Under the pieces are notes generated by a model that had not been told where the DNA came from, searched no databases, and worked only from the letters and a program-made list of their open reading frames with translations. From the NCBI GenBank assembly GCA_019930625.1, contig CP082844.1:3844001-3908000 (forward strand): 64,000 nt of DNA. The letters are read 5' to 3'. Source of the stretch: Nocardia asteroides (GTDB lineage: Bacteria; Actinomycetota; Actinomycetes; Mycobacteriales; Mycobacteriaceae). How positions within the stretch are numbered: the stretch's first letter is position 1; the number at the start of each line of letters is the position of its first letter. Made by a program: the position numbers and the translations under genes. This document shows, one piece after another, positions 27,099-36,977 of the stretch.

Positions 27099-27806
27099 AT
27101 GAAACTCGACGTCGTCACGATCTTCCCGGAGTATCTGGAGCCGCTGCGCACGGCACTGCTCGGTAAGGCGATCGACCGGGGACTGATCTCTCTCACCGTG
27201 CACGACCTGCGTCGCTGGACCCACGACGTGCACAAGTCCGTCGACGACGCGCCCTACGGCGGGGGGCCGGGCATGGTCATGAAGCCGACCGTGTGGGGCG
27301 ACGCGCTCGACGAGGTCTGCCCCGATGACGCGCTGCTCGTGGTCCCCACCCCGGCGGGCGTGCCGTTCACCCAGGCCACCGCGCACCGCTGGGCCGCGGA
27401 AGAACATCTCGTCTTCGCCTGCGGCCGCTACGAGGGCATCGATCAGCGCGTCTTCGACGACGCCGCCCGCCGAGTGCGGGTGGAGGAGGTCAGCATCGGC
27501 GACTACGTGTTGATCGGCGGCGAGGCGGCGGTGCTGGTGATGGCCGAGGCCGTGGTCCGGCTGCTGCCCGGCGTGCTCGGCAATCAGCAGTCCCATCAGG
27601 AGGATTCGTTCTCCGACGGTCTGCTGGAAGGTCCCAGCTACACCCGCCCGGTCTCCTGGCGCGGCCTGGACGTCCCGCCGATCCTGCTGTCCGGCGACCA
27701 CGCCAAGGTGGCAGCCTGGCGGCGCGAGCAATCCCTCGCCCGGACCCGTGAACGCCGCCCCGACCTGCTCGCGGGGCAGGACGCAGCCGACGGCCCCGGG
27801 CGATAG
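27099..27806 (+). CDS. trmD: tRNA (guanine37-N1)-methyltransferase
   Basis: A 235-residue SPOUT methyltransferase. Motifs are [40 protein letters not shown] and the knot segment [18 protein letters not shown]. It methylates G37 next to the anticodon and prevents +1 frameshifting. ATG after GACAGGAGA. It is the last gene of the rpsP operon; in M. tuberculosis rplS follows closely, but here about 8 kb of other genes intervene. Confidence 0.96.
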   Translation: MKLDVVTIFPEYLEPLRTALLGKAIDRGLISLTVHDLRRWTHDVHKSVDDAPYGGGPGMVMKPTVWGDALDEVCPDDALLVVPTPAGVPFTQATAHRWAAEEHLVFACGRYEGIDQRVFDDAARRVRVEEVSIGDYVLIGGEAAVLVMAEAVVRLLPGVLGNQQSHQEDSFSDGLLEGPSYTRPVSWRGLDVPPILLSGDHAKVAAWRREQSLARTRERRPDLLAGQDAADGPGR

Positions 27807-27879
27807 GCGGGGACCGCTCCGCGCTCGAGGCCATGCCGGGTCAGCCCTGACGGTCACCCGGTCGGCGGCTACTTCGTCC

Positions 27880-28731
27880 TCACGGCAGCAGCCCGTGGCG
27901 GCGGGCCGCCACCACCGCTTCGTGCCGGGAGTGGGCGTCGAGCTTGACCATCGCGTTGCGGAGGTAGCTCTTCACGGTCTCCGCGCCGAGTGAGAGGCGT
28001 TGCGCCGCTTCTTGATTGGTACAGCCGAGGGCGACCTGGGAGAGGACGTCCAATTCGCGGCGGGACAATTTCGGGCTGTCGGGGTGCGGCTCGCCGACCA
28101 GGACCCGGGTCAGTCGTTCGCACACAGCATGCAGGCGTCCACGCAACCGGTCGTCTTCGGCGGAGCGCGCCATGCCTCGGAGTTCGGCGTGGATGTCGCG
28201 CAGTTCCTCGCTGACAGCCGGTGCGGTCTCGGTCGCCGGTGTGGCCAGTTCCAGCATGCGCAGGCGGCGGTCGACCTCGTCGCGAACGGCGATCTCGGTG
28301 GCCAGGCGGCGCCCGGCCTGGACGACGAGATCCGCTGTGCGATCACCCAGCGGGCTCGCGCCACGGGTCGCGGCGTAGAGGACGGCGCGGGAACGGCGGT
28401 CCACCACCACGGGGACGGCGAGCACGGAACGGATGCCCTCGCCGGAGACCGGCCCGTCGTAGTCATGGGTGATCGAGGAGGCGCGGCGATAGTCGGTGAC
28501 CGCGGCGGGACGTCCGGAATCCATCACCCGGCCACCAAGTCCTGACGTCCGCACGACGGCCAGGCCGCGCAGGCCGTTGGTCAGCGTGCCGACGAATTCC
28601 GACAGCAGCAGCGCGTCGCCGTGCACTTCGCCACCGAACGCCACCGGCACGCCCGCTGTGCCGGCCACCCACCGGATCTCGGCACGCAGAGCGTCGCCGT
28701 CGCGCGGACGCAGCAGAGCGGTGTGGGTCAC
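27880..28731 (-). CDS. GAF-domain LuxR-type transcriptional regulator
   Basis: A 283-residue protein. The GTG start at MTHTALL lies 8 nt after AAAAGGGG; a GTG three codons earlier is less well placed. Residues about 15-165 resemble a GAF sensor (VPVAFGGEVHGDALLL, VLAVPVVVDRRSRAVLYAATRG). Residues about 222-283 are a LuxR/GerE helix-turn-helix (LSRRELDVLSQVALGCTNQEAAQRL, ETVKSYLRNAMVKL). It is divergent from two AMP-forming ligases and most likely controls them. A dyad in the shared 98-nt gap is a candidate site. This regulator type is often found beside acyl-CoA synthetase genes in Nocardia and Rhodococcus. Confidence 0.9.
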   Translation of the reverse strand: MTHTALLRPRDGDALRAEIRWVAGTAGVPVAFGGEVHGDALLLSEFVGTLTNGLRGLAVVRTSGLGGRVMDSGRPAAVTDYRRASSITHDYDGPVSGEGIRSVLAVPVVVDRRSRAVLYAATRGASPLGDRTADLVVQAGRRLATEIAVRDEVDRRLRMLELATPATETAPAVSEELRDIHAELRGMARSAEDDRLRGRLHAVCERLTRVLVGEPHPDSPKLSRRELDVLSQVALGCTNQEAAQRLSLGAETVKSYLRNAMVKLDAHSRHEAVVAARRHGLLP

Positions 28732-28765
28732 GAGACTCACCCCTTTTCGGGGGTAGTGGGCAGCG

Positions 28766-28794
28766 GGGTGTGACCCACATCCTATTGCACACCC
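28766..28794. promoter_or_regulatory. Candidate regulator dyad between GAF-LuxR and acyl-CoA synthetase genes
   Basis: GGGTGTG (28766-28772) and CACACCC (28788-28794) form a perfect 7-bp inverted repeat with a 15-nt spacer, centred midway between the two divergent starts. Confidence 0.45.
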
Positions 28795-28829
28795 GGGTTG
28801 CGCTGGATCACAGAACGAGGAGAACGAAG

Positions 28830-30464
28830 ATGGGCACCGATCTGAATCGGCGGGTGCGCGAACTGCTGGACTGTTACGACAGCGGTGACGCATCGGCGGC
28901 GGACCTGCTGTGCGATCGGCACCCGGCCGACCGGGTCGCCTTCACCATTGTCGAGGCCGACTTGTCCTCGACCGACCTCACCTACGGCGAACTGCGCGAA
29001 CGTTCCGCCCGCTTCGCCGCCGCGCTCGCCGGACTCGGCGTCGAACCCGGCCACCGGGTCGCCACGCTGATGGCGAAATCGGCGGACCTCGTGGTCGCGC
29101 TGCTCGGCATCTGGCGCCGCGGGGCGGTGCACGTTCCCCTCTTCACCGCGTTCGCGCCGCCCGCCATCGCCCTGCGGCTGGAGGCGAGCCGGGCTTCGGT
29201 CGTCATCGCCGACGCCGACCAGGCGCCGAAACTGGCGCCCGGCCCGGATCTGCCCGCGAACCCGTCCTGGCGATTGATCGTCGCCGGGGGTGCGGCTCCC
29301 GAGGGGACGCTGCGGATGGACGAATTGCTCGGCACCCACTCGGCCACCCACCCGCACGCTCGCCCGGTCGCGGTGGGCGGCGACGGACTGCTCGTCCAGT
29401 TGTTCACCAGCGGCACCACCGGCACGCCCAAGGGTGTCCCGATTCCGCTGCGCGCGCTTGCCTCCTTCCACGCGTACCAGGAATTCGCGCTGGACGTCCG
29501 GCCCGACGACGTCTTCTGGAACGCGGCCGATCCGGGCTGGGCCTACGGCCTCTACTACGCCATCCTTGCCCCGCTGGCCACCGGCATCCGCAGCATCCTG
29601 CTGCACGCGGGCTTCTCCGCCGCGCTGACCTGGCAGGTGCTGGAGACCTTCGGCGTCACGAACTTCGCCGCCGCACCGACGGTCTATCGCGCGCTGCGTG
29701 CCGATGGCGCCACGCCGCCGGTGCACTCCCGGTTGCGGCGCGCGTCGTCGGCGGGGGAGCCGCTGACACCCGAGGTCGTCGCTTGGTCCGTGGAGTACCT
29801 GGGTGTCGCCGTGCGCGACCACTACGGCCAGACCGAGCACGGCATGGTCATCTGCAACGCCTGGCACGAGGACCTCGCCACCGAGACTCCCGCGGGATCC
29901 ATGGGCCGCGCGTTGCCGGGATGGAGTTGCGCCGTGCTCGCCGACGACGCCGACACCGTGGCTCCGGCAGGAGAACTGGGCCGGGTCGCGATCGACACCG
30001 AAGGCAGCCCGTTGCTGTGGTTCCTCGGCTACCTCGACGCGCCGGAACGCACCGCACAGCGTTACACCGCCGACGGCCGCTGGTACCTGACCGGCGACGC
30101 GGGCTCTCAGGACGCGGACGGCTGCTTCCGTTTCTCCGCCCGCGACGACGACGTGATCATCATGGCGGGCTACCGCATCGGCCCGTTCGAGGTGGAGAGC
30201 GTGCTGGTGCTGCACGAGCAGGTCGCGGAGGCGGCCGTGGTCGGCATGCCGGACGAGCTGCGCGGCGAAGTGCTCGAAGCGTTCGTCGTGCTGCGCGACG
30301 GTGCCACGGGCGGTCCCGCGTTGGAAGCCGAATTGCAGAGCCTGGTGAAGAAGAAGTTCGCCGCGCACGCCTACCCGCGCAAGGTTCATTTCGTGCCGAG
30401 CCTGCCGAAGACGCCCAGTGGCAAGGTGCAGCGGTTCGTGCTGCGGCAGGGCGGTGCCCGGTGA
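28830..30464 (+). CDS. AMP-forming acyl-CoA synthetase (acetyl-CoA-synthetase-like)
   Basis: A 544-residue ANL-family enzyme, ATG after GAGGAGAACGAAG. The P-loop-like motif is [14 protein letters not shown], the adenylate motif is [10 protein letters not shown], the hinge region is [24 protein letters not shown], and the catalytic lysine is in TPSGKVQRF near the C-terminus. The [16 protein letters not shown] segment resembles medium-chain/acetyl-CoA-like ligases rather than long-chain FadD. It activates a carboxylic acid to its CoA thioester in two steps. Its stop overlaps the next ligase gene by 4 nt. Confidence 0.92.
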   Translation: MGTDLNRRVRELLDCYDSGDASAADLLCDRHPADRVAFTIVEADLSSTDLTYGELRERSARFAAALAGLGVEPGHRVATLMAKSADLVVALLGIWRRGAVHVPLFTAFAPPAIALRLEASRASVVIADADQAPKLAPGPDLPANPSWRLIVAGGAAPEGTLRMDELLGTHSATHPHARPVAVGGDGLLVQLFTSGTTGTPKGVPIPLRALASFHAYQEFALDVRPDDVFWNAADPGWAYGLYYAILAPLATGIRSILLHAGFSAALTWQVLETFGVTNFAAAPTVYRALRADGATPPVHSRLRRASSAGEPLTPEVVAWSVEYLGVAVRDHYGQTEHGMVICNAWHEDLATETPAGSMGRALPGWSCAVLADDADTVAPAGELGRVAIDTEGSPLLWFLGYLDAPERTAQRYTADGRWYLTGDAGSQDADGCFRFSARDDDVIIMAGYRIGPFEVESVLVLHEQVAEAAVVGMPDELRGEVLEAFVVLRDGATGGPALEAELQSLVKKKFAAHAYPRKVHFVPSLPKTPSGKVQRFVLRQGGAR

Positions 30465-32089
30465 CGATGCTCCTGCCCAGCTACGCCTCCGGCGTGTCCG
30501 ATGTCCCGCTGCTCGGCGACACCATCGGCGGTAATCTCGATCGCGCGGTGGCGGCGTTCCCGGATCGGGAAGCGCTGGTGGACCGCCCGACCGGCCGGCG
30601 CTGGACCTATCGCGAACTCGGCGCCGCGGTCGACGCGCTGGCCTGTGGACTCGCAGGCCAGGGCATCGCCAAGGGAGACCGGGTCGGCATCTGGGCGCCG
30701 AACTGCGCGGAATGGCTGCTCGTGCAGTACGCCACGGCGAAGATCGGCGCGATCCTGGTCAACCTCAACCCCGCCTATCGCACCGGCGAACTGGAGTACG
30801 TGCTGCGCCGAGCGGGTGTGCGGATGCTGGTCGCCGCCGAGCGGTTCAAGTCTTCGGACTACGTCGCGATGATCGAGCAGGTCCGGCCCAACTGCCCGGC
30901 ACTGGCGCAGGTGCTCGTGCTCGGCACACCCGGGTGGGAAGCGCTGACGCGCACCGAGATCGACGCCGACCGGCTCGCCACGCTGGGCGCGCAGTTGTCG
31001 GCCGACGACCCGATCAACATCCAATACACCTCCGGAACAACGGGATTCCCGAAGGGCGCCACGCTCAGCCACCACAATATCTTGAACAACGGCTACTTCG
31101 TCGGTGAGCTGTGCGGATACACCGAGCGAGACCGGATCTGCGTCCCCGTGCCGTTCTACCACTGCTTCGGCATGGTGATGGGGAACCTGGCGAGCACCAG
31201 CCACGGTGCGGCCATCGTGATCCCAGCGCCGTCGTTCGATCCGAAGGCCACGCTTGCGGCGGTCGAGGCCGAGCGCTGCACCTCCCTCTACGGCGTGCCG
31301 ACGATGTTCATCGACATGCTCGCCGAACTCGACACGGCCGCCGCGGATCTGTCCACGCTGCGCACCGGGATCATGGCGGGCTCGCCGTGCCCGGTCGAGG
31401 TGATGAAGCGGGTGATCGACCGGATGGGCATGCGCGAGGTCTGCATCTGCTATGGCATGACGGAGACATCCCCGGTCAGCACCCAGACCCGTCGCGACGA
31501 CGACCTCGACCGGCGCACCGCAACGGTCGGCCGGGTCGGGCCGCATCTGGAAGTCAAGATCATCGATCCCGCAACGGGTCTCACCGTGCCACGCGGCGTA
31601 CCCGGCGAGCTGTGCACCCGTGGCTACTCGGTGATGCTCGGATACTGGGACGATCCGGACAAGACCGTCGAGGTCGTCGACGCCGCCCGCTGGATGCACA
31701 CCGGCGACATCGGCGTGATGGACGACGCGGGGTACCTGGCCATCACCGGCCGGATCAAGGACATGGTCATCCGCGGCGGCGAGAACATCTACCCGCGCGA
31801 GATCGAGGAATTCCTCTACACCCATCCCGACATCCTGGACGCACAGGTGATCGGCGTGCCGGATGCGAAGTACGGCGAGGAGTTGATGGCCTGGGTCCGG
31901 ATACGCGAGGGCGCAACGCCGTTGGACGCCGCGGCCGTGCGCGAGTTCGCCACCGGCAAGCTGGCGCACTTCAAGATTCCTCGTTACGTGCACGTGGTCG
32001 AGGAATTCCCGATGACGGTCACCGGCAAGATCCGCAAGGCCGAGATGCGGGAGCAGTCCCGGCGACTGCTGGGACCGGGCGAGGACTGA
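30461..32089 (+). CDS. AMP-forming fatty acyl-CoA synthetase (FadD-like)
   Basis: A 542-residue ANL enzyme. GTGA overlaps the stop of the upstream ligase; an ATG two codons in is an alternative start. Motifs are [43 protein letters not shown], the hinge [20 protein letters not shown] and the catalytic lysine in [11 protein letters not shown]. It is closest in style to short/medium-chain FadD enzymes. Two ligases in one coupled unit, under a GAF-LuxR regulator, suggest catabolism of an unusual acid, perhaps branched or aromatic. Confidence 0.93.
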   Translation: MTMLLPSYASGVSDVPLLGDTIGGNLDRAVAAFPDREALVDRPTGRRWTYRELGAAVDALACGLAGQGIAKGDRVGIWAPNCAEWLLVQYATAKIGAILVNLNPAYRTGELEYVLRRAGVRMLVAAERFKSSDYVAMIEQVRPNCPALAQVLVLGTPGWEALTRTEIDADRLATLGAQLSADDPINIQYTSGTTGFPKGATLSHHNILNNGYFVGELCGYTERDRICVPVPFYHCFGMVMGNLASTSHGAAIVIPAPSFDPKATLAAVEAERCTSLYGVPTMFIDMLAELDTAAADLSTLRTGIMAGSPCPVEVMKRVIDRMGMREVCICYGMTETSPVSTQTRRDDDLDRRTATVGRVGPHLEVKIIDPATGLTVPRGVPGELCTRGYSVMLGYWDDPDKTVEVVDAARWMHTGDIGVMDDAGYLAITGRIKDMVIRGGENIYPREIEEFLYTHPDILDAQVIGVPDAKYGEELMAWVRIREGATPLDAAAVREFATGKLAHFKIPRYVHVVEEFPMTVTGKIRKAEMREQSRRLLGPGED

Positions 32090-32110
32090 TGCGGGGAGGT
32101 TCACCTGGGT

Positions 32111-34567
32111 GTGGATCGCCTGTCAGGCGGCGACGGTAGTGTCTCCGACGTGACGACAGCGCCCGAGACTGCCAGTGCAGAGTCCAACCCCGCCGTGCCG
32201 CGCTCCGACACCGCGGGCCCAGCCAGCGTGAACCGTCGCATCGCCGAGGAACTTGCGGTGCGCGAGACCCAGGTACGCGCCGCCGTCGAGCTGCTCGACG
32301 CGGGTTCGACGGTGCCGTTCATCGCCCGGTACCGCAAGGAGGTCACCGGCGGGCTGGACGACGCGCAGCTGCGCCTGCTCGACGAACGTCTGCACTACCT
32401 GCGGGAACTCGACGAGCGCCGCGCCGCGATCGTCGAATCGATCCGCGCCCAGGGCAAACTCGACGCCGCCCTGCACCAGCAGCTCCTGCTCGCCGAGACC
32501 AAGGCCCGCCTCGAGGACATCTACCTGCCGTACAAGCCGAAGCGGCGCACGAAGGCGCAGATCGCCCGCGAGGCAGGGCACGAGCCGGTGGCCGACGCCC
32601 TGATCCAGGACCCGAACACCGATCCGGCGCAGTACACCGCCGAGCAGCTCGACGGCGCTCGCGCCATCCTGGTCGAGCGTTTCGCCGAGGACGCCGACCT
32701 GGTCGGCGAGCTGCGCGAACTGATGTGGAACCGCGGGCAGGTCACCTCGACCGTGCGCCCGGGCAAGGAGGAGGCGGGCGCGAAGTTCGCCGACTACTTC
32801 GAGTTCAGCGAGCCGTTCGACAAGCTGCCCTCCCACCGCATCCTCGCTCTGCTGCGCGGGGAGAAGGAAGAGGTGCTCACCCTGCACCTCGAGCCGGACA
32901 CCGAGGAGCCGCAGCCGGGCGAGCGCACGATCTACGAGGGCCGCATCGCCGCCCGCTTCGGCATCGCCGACCGGGGCCGCCGGGCCGATTCCTGGCTGCT
33001 GGACACCGTGCGCTGGGCTTGGCGGACCAAGCTGCAGGTCAGCCTCGGCATCGACACCAGGATGCGCCTGCGGCAGGCGGCGGAGAAGGACGCGGTAGAC
33101 GTATTCGCCACGAATCTGCGCGATCTGCTGCTCGCCGCACCCGCGGGCACCCGCACGACCATGGGCCTGGACCCCGGCTACCGCACCGGCGTGAAGGTCG
33201 CGGTGGTCGACGCCACCGGCAAGGTGGTCGCCACCGAAGTGATCTACCCGCACAAACCGCAGGGCCAGACCGAGAAGTCGCTGGCGGTGCTCGGCGCGCT
33301 GGTCGCCCGGTTCGGCGTGGAACTCATCGCCATCGGCAACGGCACCGCCTCGCGCGAGACCGATGCCCTTGCCGCCGAGCTGATCTCGCGCATCCCGGAG
33401 AACAAGCCCACCAAGATCGTGGTGTCGGAAGCGGGCGCTTCGGTATACTCCGCCTCGGCCTACGCCTCGCAGGAACTTCCCGACCTGGACGTGTCGCTGC
33501 GCGGCGCGGTGTCGATCGCGCGGCGGCTGCAGGACCCGCTGGCCGAGCTGGTGAAGATCGACCCGAAGTCCATCGGCGTCGGCCAGTACCAGCACGACGT
33601 GTCCGAATCGCTGCTGGCCCGCTCGCTCGGCGCGGTGGTCGAGGACGCGGTGAACGCGGTCGGCGTCGACGTGAACACGGCTTCCGTGCCGCTGCTGTCC
33701 CGGGTCTCCGGCATCGCGGGCTCGGCGGCGGAGAGCATCGTGGCGCACCGGGACCAGAACGGGCCCTTCCGCAGCAGGACCGCGCTGCTGGACGTCCCGC
33801 GCCTGGGGCCGAAGGCGTTCGAGCAGTGCGCGGGCTTCCTGCGCATCCGCGGCGGCGACGATCCGCTGGACACCTCCGCGGTGCACCCGGAGGCGTATCC
33901 GGTGGTCCGGCGCATCCTCGAATCGACCGGCCGCCCCGTCGCGGAGGTCATCGGCAACACCACGGTGCTGCGCTCGCTGCGCGCCGGGGACTTCACCGAC
34001 GAGCGCTTCGGTGTCCCGACCGTCACCGACATCATCGCCGAGCTCGAGAAGCCGGGCCGCGACCCACGGCCGGAGTTCAAGACCGCCGAGTTCGCCGCGG
34101 GCGTGGAGAAGGTCGCCGACCTGAAACCGGGCATGGTGCTCGAGGGCGTGGTGACGAACGTGGCGGCATTCGGCGCGTTCGTCGACGTGGGCGTGCATCA
34201 GGACGGCTTGGTGCACGTCTCGGCCATGTCGCACAATTTCGTCAAGGACCCGCGCGACGTGGTCAAGTCCGGCGACGTGGTCAAGGTGAAGGTGCTCGAG
34301 GTGGACGTGGCGCGCCAGCGCATCGGGCTGACCCTGCGCCTGGACGACGAGCCCGGCACGCCCGCGAAGGGCGGCGACAACCGGCAGCGCGGCCAGGGCG
34401 GCCGACCAGGCGGAGGCGAGCCGCGGCAGCGGCAGAGCGGTCAGAACAAGCAGCAGGGCCAGGGCCGTGGTCAAGCGCAGGGGCGCGGCGGCAACCAGCG
34501 CCGCAACGCCCCCGCACCGAGCGGCGCCATGGCGGACGCGTTGCGCAGGGCGGGCTTCGGTCAGTAG
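32111..34567 (+). CDS. tex: Tex-like transcription accessory RNA-binding protein
   Basis: An 818-residue protein. Order: helical N-domain (VNRRIAEELAVRETQVRAAVELL, VPFIARYRKEVTGGLDD), a YqgF/RNase H-like domain (TMGLDPGYRTGVKVAVVDATG), helix-hairpin-helix repeats (GIAGSAAESIVAHRDQNGPF) and an S1 domain at about 670-745 (LEGVVTNVAAFGAFVDVGVHQ). A Gly/Gln/Arg-rich tail (RQRGQGGRPGGG, QGRGQAQGRGG) closes it. Tex binds nucleic acids and affects transcription and stress responses. GTG start after GGGGAGG; a GTG at 32150 is an alternative. Confidence 0.95.
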   Translation: MDRLSGGDGSVSDVTTAPETASAESNPAVPRSDTAGPASVNRRIAEELAVRETQVRAAVELLDAGSTVPFIARYRKEVTGGLDDAQLRLLDERLHYLRELDERRAAIVESIRAQGKLDAALHQQLLLAETKARLEDIYLPYKPKRRTKAQIAREAGHEPVADALIQDPNTDPAQYTAEQLDGARAILVERFAEDADLVGELRELMWNRGQVTSTVRPGKEEAGAKFADYFEFSEPFDKLPSHRILALLRGEKEEVLTLHLEPDTEEPQPGERTIYEGRIAARFGIADRGRRADSWLLDTVRWAWRTKLQVSLGIDTRMRLRQAAEKDAVDVFATNLRDLLLAAPAGTRTTMGLDPGYRTGVKVAVVDATGKVVATEVIYPHKPQGQTEKSLAVLGALVARFGVELIAIGNGTASRETDALAAELISRIPENKPTKIVVSEAGASVYSASAYASQELPDLDVSLRGAVSIARRLQDPLAELVKIDPKSIGVGQYQHDVSESLLARSLGAVVEDAVNAVGVDVNTASVPLLSRVSGIAGSAAESIVAHRDQNGPFRSRTALLDVPRLGPKAFEQCAGFLRIRGGDDPLDTSAVHPEAYPVVRRILESTGRPVAEVIGNTTVLRSLRAGDFTDERFGVPTVTDIIAELEKPGRDPRPEFKTAEFAAGVEKVADLKPGMVLEGVVTNVAAFGAFVDVGVHQDGLVHVSAMSHNFVKDPRDVVKSGDVVKVKVLEVDVARQRIGLTLRLDDEPGTPAKGGDNRQRGQGGRPGGGEPRQRQSGQNKQQGQGRGQAQGRGGNQRRNAPAPSGAMADALRRAGFGQ

Positions 34568-34593
34568 TCCGGTGCGCGGGAGGGAGTAGCGGC

Positions 34594-35514
34594 ATGCGAC
34601 GGTGGCTCCAAGAGGACGTGATCGCCCAAGGGCGGCTGCCGTTGCTGTGCTTCCTGCTCGGCTTCATCGTCGGATTCCTGTTCATCCGCCTCAGCGTCCG
34701 CATGATCCGCGCACGGGTGCGCTGGTGGCCGGGCAACCTGCGGGCCGGTGACACCCACATCCACCACATGGTGTTCGGCGTGATCCTCGTGCTCGCCTCG
34801 GGCATCGGCATGGTCACCGAATACCAGAGCGCCGACACGACCACGGCAAGCGTCCTCGCGGCCGTCTTCGGCGTGGGCGCCGCGCTGGTCCTGGACGAAT
34901 TCGCGCTGATCTTCTACTTGCGCGACGTGTACTGGGAGGAACAGGGCCGCACGTCGGTGGACGCGGTGTTCGTCGCGCTCGCGGTGACGGGATTGCTGCT
35001 GCTCGGCTTCCATCCGCTGTGGATGCTGGACATCAACGACTTCCGGCGCGATCCGAGCATCGAGGTCCGCCTGTTCGTCGTCGTGTTCGCCGTGGTCAAC
35101 CTCGGGCTCGCCGCGATCGTGATCGCCAAAGGAAAGATCTGGACCGGCCTGTTCGGCATGTTCTTCCTGCCGCTGCTGTTCGTCGGCGCGCTGCGGCTGA
35201 GTCGTCCCGGCGCGCCTTGGGCGCGCTGGCGTTACGCCGACCGCAGGCGCCTGATGTACCGCGCCATCGTCCGGGAACGGCGATATCGCCGCCCGGTGAT
35301 CCGAGCCAAGATCTTCGTCCAGGATCTGGTCGCGGGGAAACCGGACGTCGAGCACGTCCGCACGGCGGCGGAAGCGGAACTCACCCGCACGGTGGTGCCC
35401 GCTCCGCCCGCTCCGCACCGGCACCATTCGCTCTGGCACCCCGATCACGGTCCGCTGCATACTCCTGGCCCCCCGCCCGCCCAGGACGCGATCTCCGGCG
35501 AACAGAACCACTGA
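34594..35514 (+). CDS. Polytopic integral membrane protein, family unknown
   Basis: A 306-residue protein, ATG after GGGAGGGAG. It has about five to six hydrophobic helices between residues 14 and 205, with conserved-looking polar motifs inside them (AGDTHIHHMVFGV and VLDEFALIFYLRDVYWEEQG). The His and Asp/Glu residues near the membrane could bind a metal, but that is inference. A cytoplasmic basic and then His/Pro-rich tail follows (HRHHSLWHPDHGPLH). It starts 26 nt after tex and is likely co-transcribed. Homologues are annotated only as integral membrane proteins in related genera. Confidence 0.8.
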   Translation: MRRWLQEDVIAQGRLPLLCFLLGFIVGFLFIRLSVRMIRARVRWWPGNLRAGDTHIHHMVFGVILVLASGIGMVTEYQSADTTTASVLAAVFGVGAALVLDEFALIFYLRDVYWEEQGRTSVDAVFVALAVTGLLLLGFHPLWMLDINDFRRDPSIEVRLFVVVFAVVNLGLAAIVIAKGKIWTGLFGMFFLPLLFVGALRLSRPGAPWARWRYADRRRLMYRAIVRERRYRRPVIRAKIFVQDLVAGKPDVEHVRTAAEAELTRTVVPAPPAPHRHHSLWHPDHGPLHTPGPPPAQDAISGEQNH

Positions 35515-35598
35515 GAAGGGCCGCCCGCGGTTCGCCGTGGCCGTGCACCGTGCCGGGCGTACCGTGAAGGGAGCACCGACGCGCCGCCGCTGCGGGCC

Positions 35599-35631
35599 GA
35601 TTTCTTCCGCGGCGCGCCGATCTGGCACAAT
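35599..35631 (+). promoter_or_regulatory. Probable rplS promoter
   Basis: GATTTC (35599-35604), 21 nt, CACAAT (35626-35631) in TCTGGCACAATGC. This matches the rpsP upstream block in sequence and spacing. The resulting leader would be about 110 nt. Confidence 0.5.
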
Positions 35632-35748
35632 GCTCAGGTTGCCCTGGGTGGTTGTCGACCCGGCGCACCCCCTTAATCGGAGCATGAACCGGCCGAGCAC
35701 GCACAGTGCCGCCAGGGTCCTCTGTTCGCGCGAACCAGAAGGATGAAA

Positions 35749-36090
35749 ATGAACACCCTTGACTTCGTCGACGAAAAGTCGCTGCGCAGCGACGTCCCCG
35801 ACTTCCGGCCGGGCGACACGCTGAACGTGCACGTGAAGGTCATCGAAGGCTCGAAGGAGCGCATCCAGGTCTTCAAGGGCGTCGTGATCCGCCGCCAGGG
35901 CGGTGGCATCCGCGAGACCTTCACGGTCCGCAAGGTGTCGTTCGGTGTCGGCGTGGAGCGCACCTTCCCGGTGCACAGCCCGAACATCGACCACATCGAT
36001 GTCGTGACCCGCGGTGATGTCCGCCGCGCCAAGCTGTACTACCTGCGCGACCTGCGCGGCAAGGCCGCCAAGATCAAGGAAAAGCGCTGA
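35749..36090 (+). CDS. rplS: 50S ribosomal protein L19
   Basis: A 113-residue protein. The ATG at [17 protein letters not shown] sits 6 nt after AGAAGG; an ATG two codons earlier overlaps that site. Signature segments are [41 protein letters not shown] and [25 protein letters not shown]19 lies at the subunit interface. It has its own promoter and is followed by a hairpin before lepB. Confidence 0.97.
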   Translation: MNTLDFVDEKSLRSDVPDFRPGDTLNVHVKVIEGSKERIQVFKGVVIRRQGGGIRETFTVRKVSFGVGVERTFPVHSPNIDHIDVVTRGDVRRAKLYYLRDLRGKAAKIKEKR

Positions 36091-36106
36091 GCTAGCTCTT
36101 CGGCTC

Positions 36107-36163
36107 AACAGATCTTCCTCAGCCCGGCATCGGACCTCGGTTTCGCTGCCGGGCTAATCTGTT
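36107..36163. terminator. Nested double inverted repeat between rplS and lepB
   Basis: An outer arm AACAGAT (36107-36113) pairs with ATCTGTT (36157-36163), and an inner arm AGCCCGGCA (36121-36129) pairs with TGCCGGGCT (36147-36155). Both are perfect. The structure starts 17 nt after rplS and ends 4 nt before the lepB start, so it could end rplS transcripts or hide the lepB start. Confidence 0.65.
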
Positions 36164-36167
36164 CGGC

Positions 36168-36950
36168 GTGGCAGACGAAAGTGGGTCGGTGTCGGTGTCC
36201 GAATCGGGCGACGAGGGTAGGCGGTCGGGTCGCGCAAAGCGGCGGTCGCAGAAGAAGCAGCGGCCGTTCTGGCAGGAATTGCCGATCCTCATCGTGATCG
36301 CGGCGGTGATCGCCGCGCTGATGGTCACCTTCGTCGGACGGCCGTACGTGATTCCGTCGGAGTCGATGGAAACCACGTTGCACGGGTGCGCCGGATGCAC
36401 CGGCGACCGCATCTACGTGCAGAAGCTGACCTACTACTGGGGTGATCCGCAACCGGGCGACGTGGTCGTGTTCGTCGGCCCGCCCTCGTGGAACACCCAC
36501 TACAAGTCGATCCGCTCGGACAACCCCGCCATCCGCGGCGTGCAGAACTTCTTCTCGTTCTTCGGCCTGGTGCCGCCGGACGAGAACGACTTGGTGAAGC
36601 GAGTGATCGCGGTCGGCGGTCAGACCGTGGAGTGCTGCGATCCGCAGGGCCGGGTCATCGTGGACGGCAAGCCGCTGGACGAGCCCTACGCCCGCTACCT
36701 CGCCCCGTACGTGCCGGGCCAGCCGTATGGCGCCGGTGGCGGACGCGAGTTCAAGCCCGTGAAGGTGCCCGAGGGGCACTTGTGGGTGATGGGCGACAAC
36801 CGCAACCAGTCCGCCGACTCCCGCGCCCATATCAACGACGAGCTGCAGGGCACCATCCCCGTGGACAACATCCGCGGCAAGGCGGTGTTCAAGATCTGGC
36901 CGCCCGGCCGGATCGGACCGGTGAGTTCGGAGAATCCCCAGAAGAACTGA
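36168..36950 (+). CDS. lepB: Signal peptidase I
   Basis: A 260-residue type I signal peptidase with GTG start. A basic N-terminus (RRSGRAKRRSQKKQRP) precedes one membrane helix at about residues 38-57. The catalytic serine is S66 in VIPSESMETT, and the general-base lysine is K144 in DLVKRVIAVGGQ. Later come VPEGHLWVMGDNRNQSADSR (box D) and IRGKAVFKIWP. It removes signal peptides of exported proteins on the outer face of the membrane. A CAGC-type pair of cysteines (HGCAGCTGD) near the active site is a local feature. Confidence 0.96.
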   Translation: MADESGSVSVSESGDEGRRSGRAKRRSQKKQRPFWQELPILIVIAAVIAALMVTFVGRPYVIPSESMETTLHGCAGCTGDRIYVQKLTYYWGDPQPGDVVVFVGPPSWNTHYKSIRSDNPAIRGVQNFFSFFGLVPPDENDLVKRVIAVGGQTVECCDPQGRVIVDGKPLDEPYARYLAPYVPGQPYGAGGGREFKPVKVPEGHLWVMGDNRNQSADSRAHINDELQGTIPVDNIRGKAVFKIWPPGRIGPVSSENPQKN

Positions 36951-36977
36951 TCGGTCGGGGCGCAGGATAATCGGAGG

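Noticed and set aside
32123..34474. A 783-codon minus-strand open frame across tex
   Set aside because: Shadow of tex; no domain and an unnatural residue mix.
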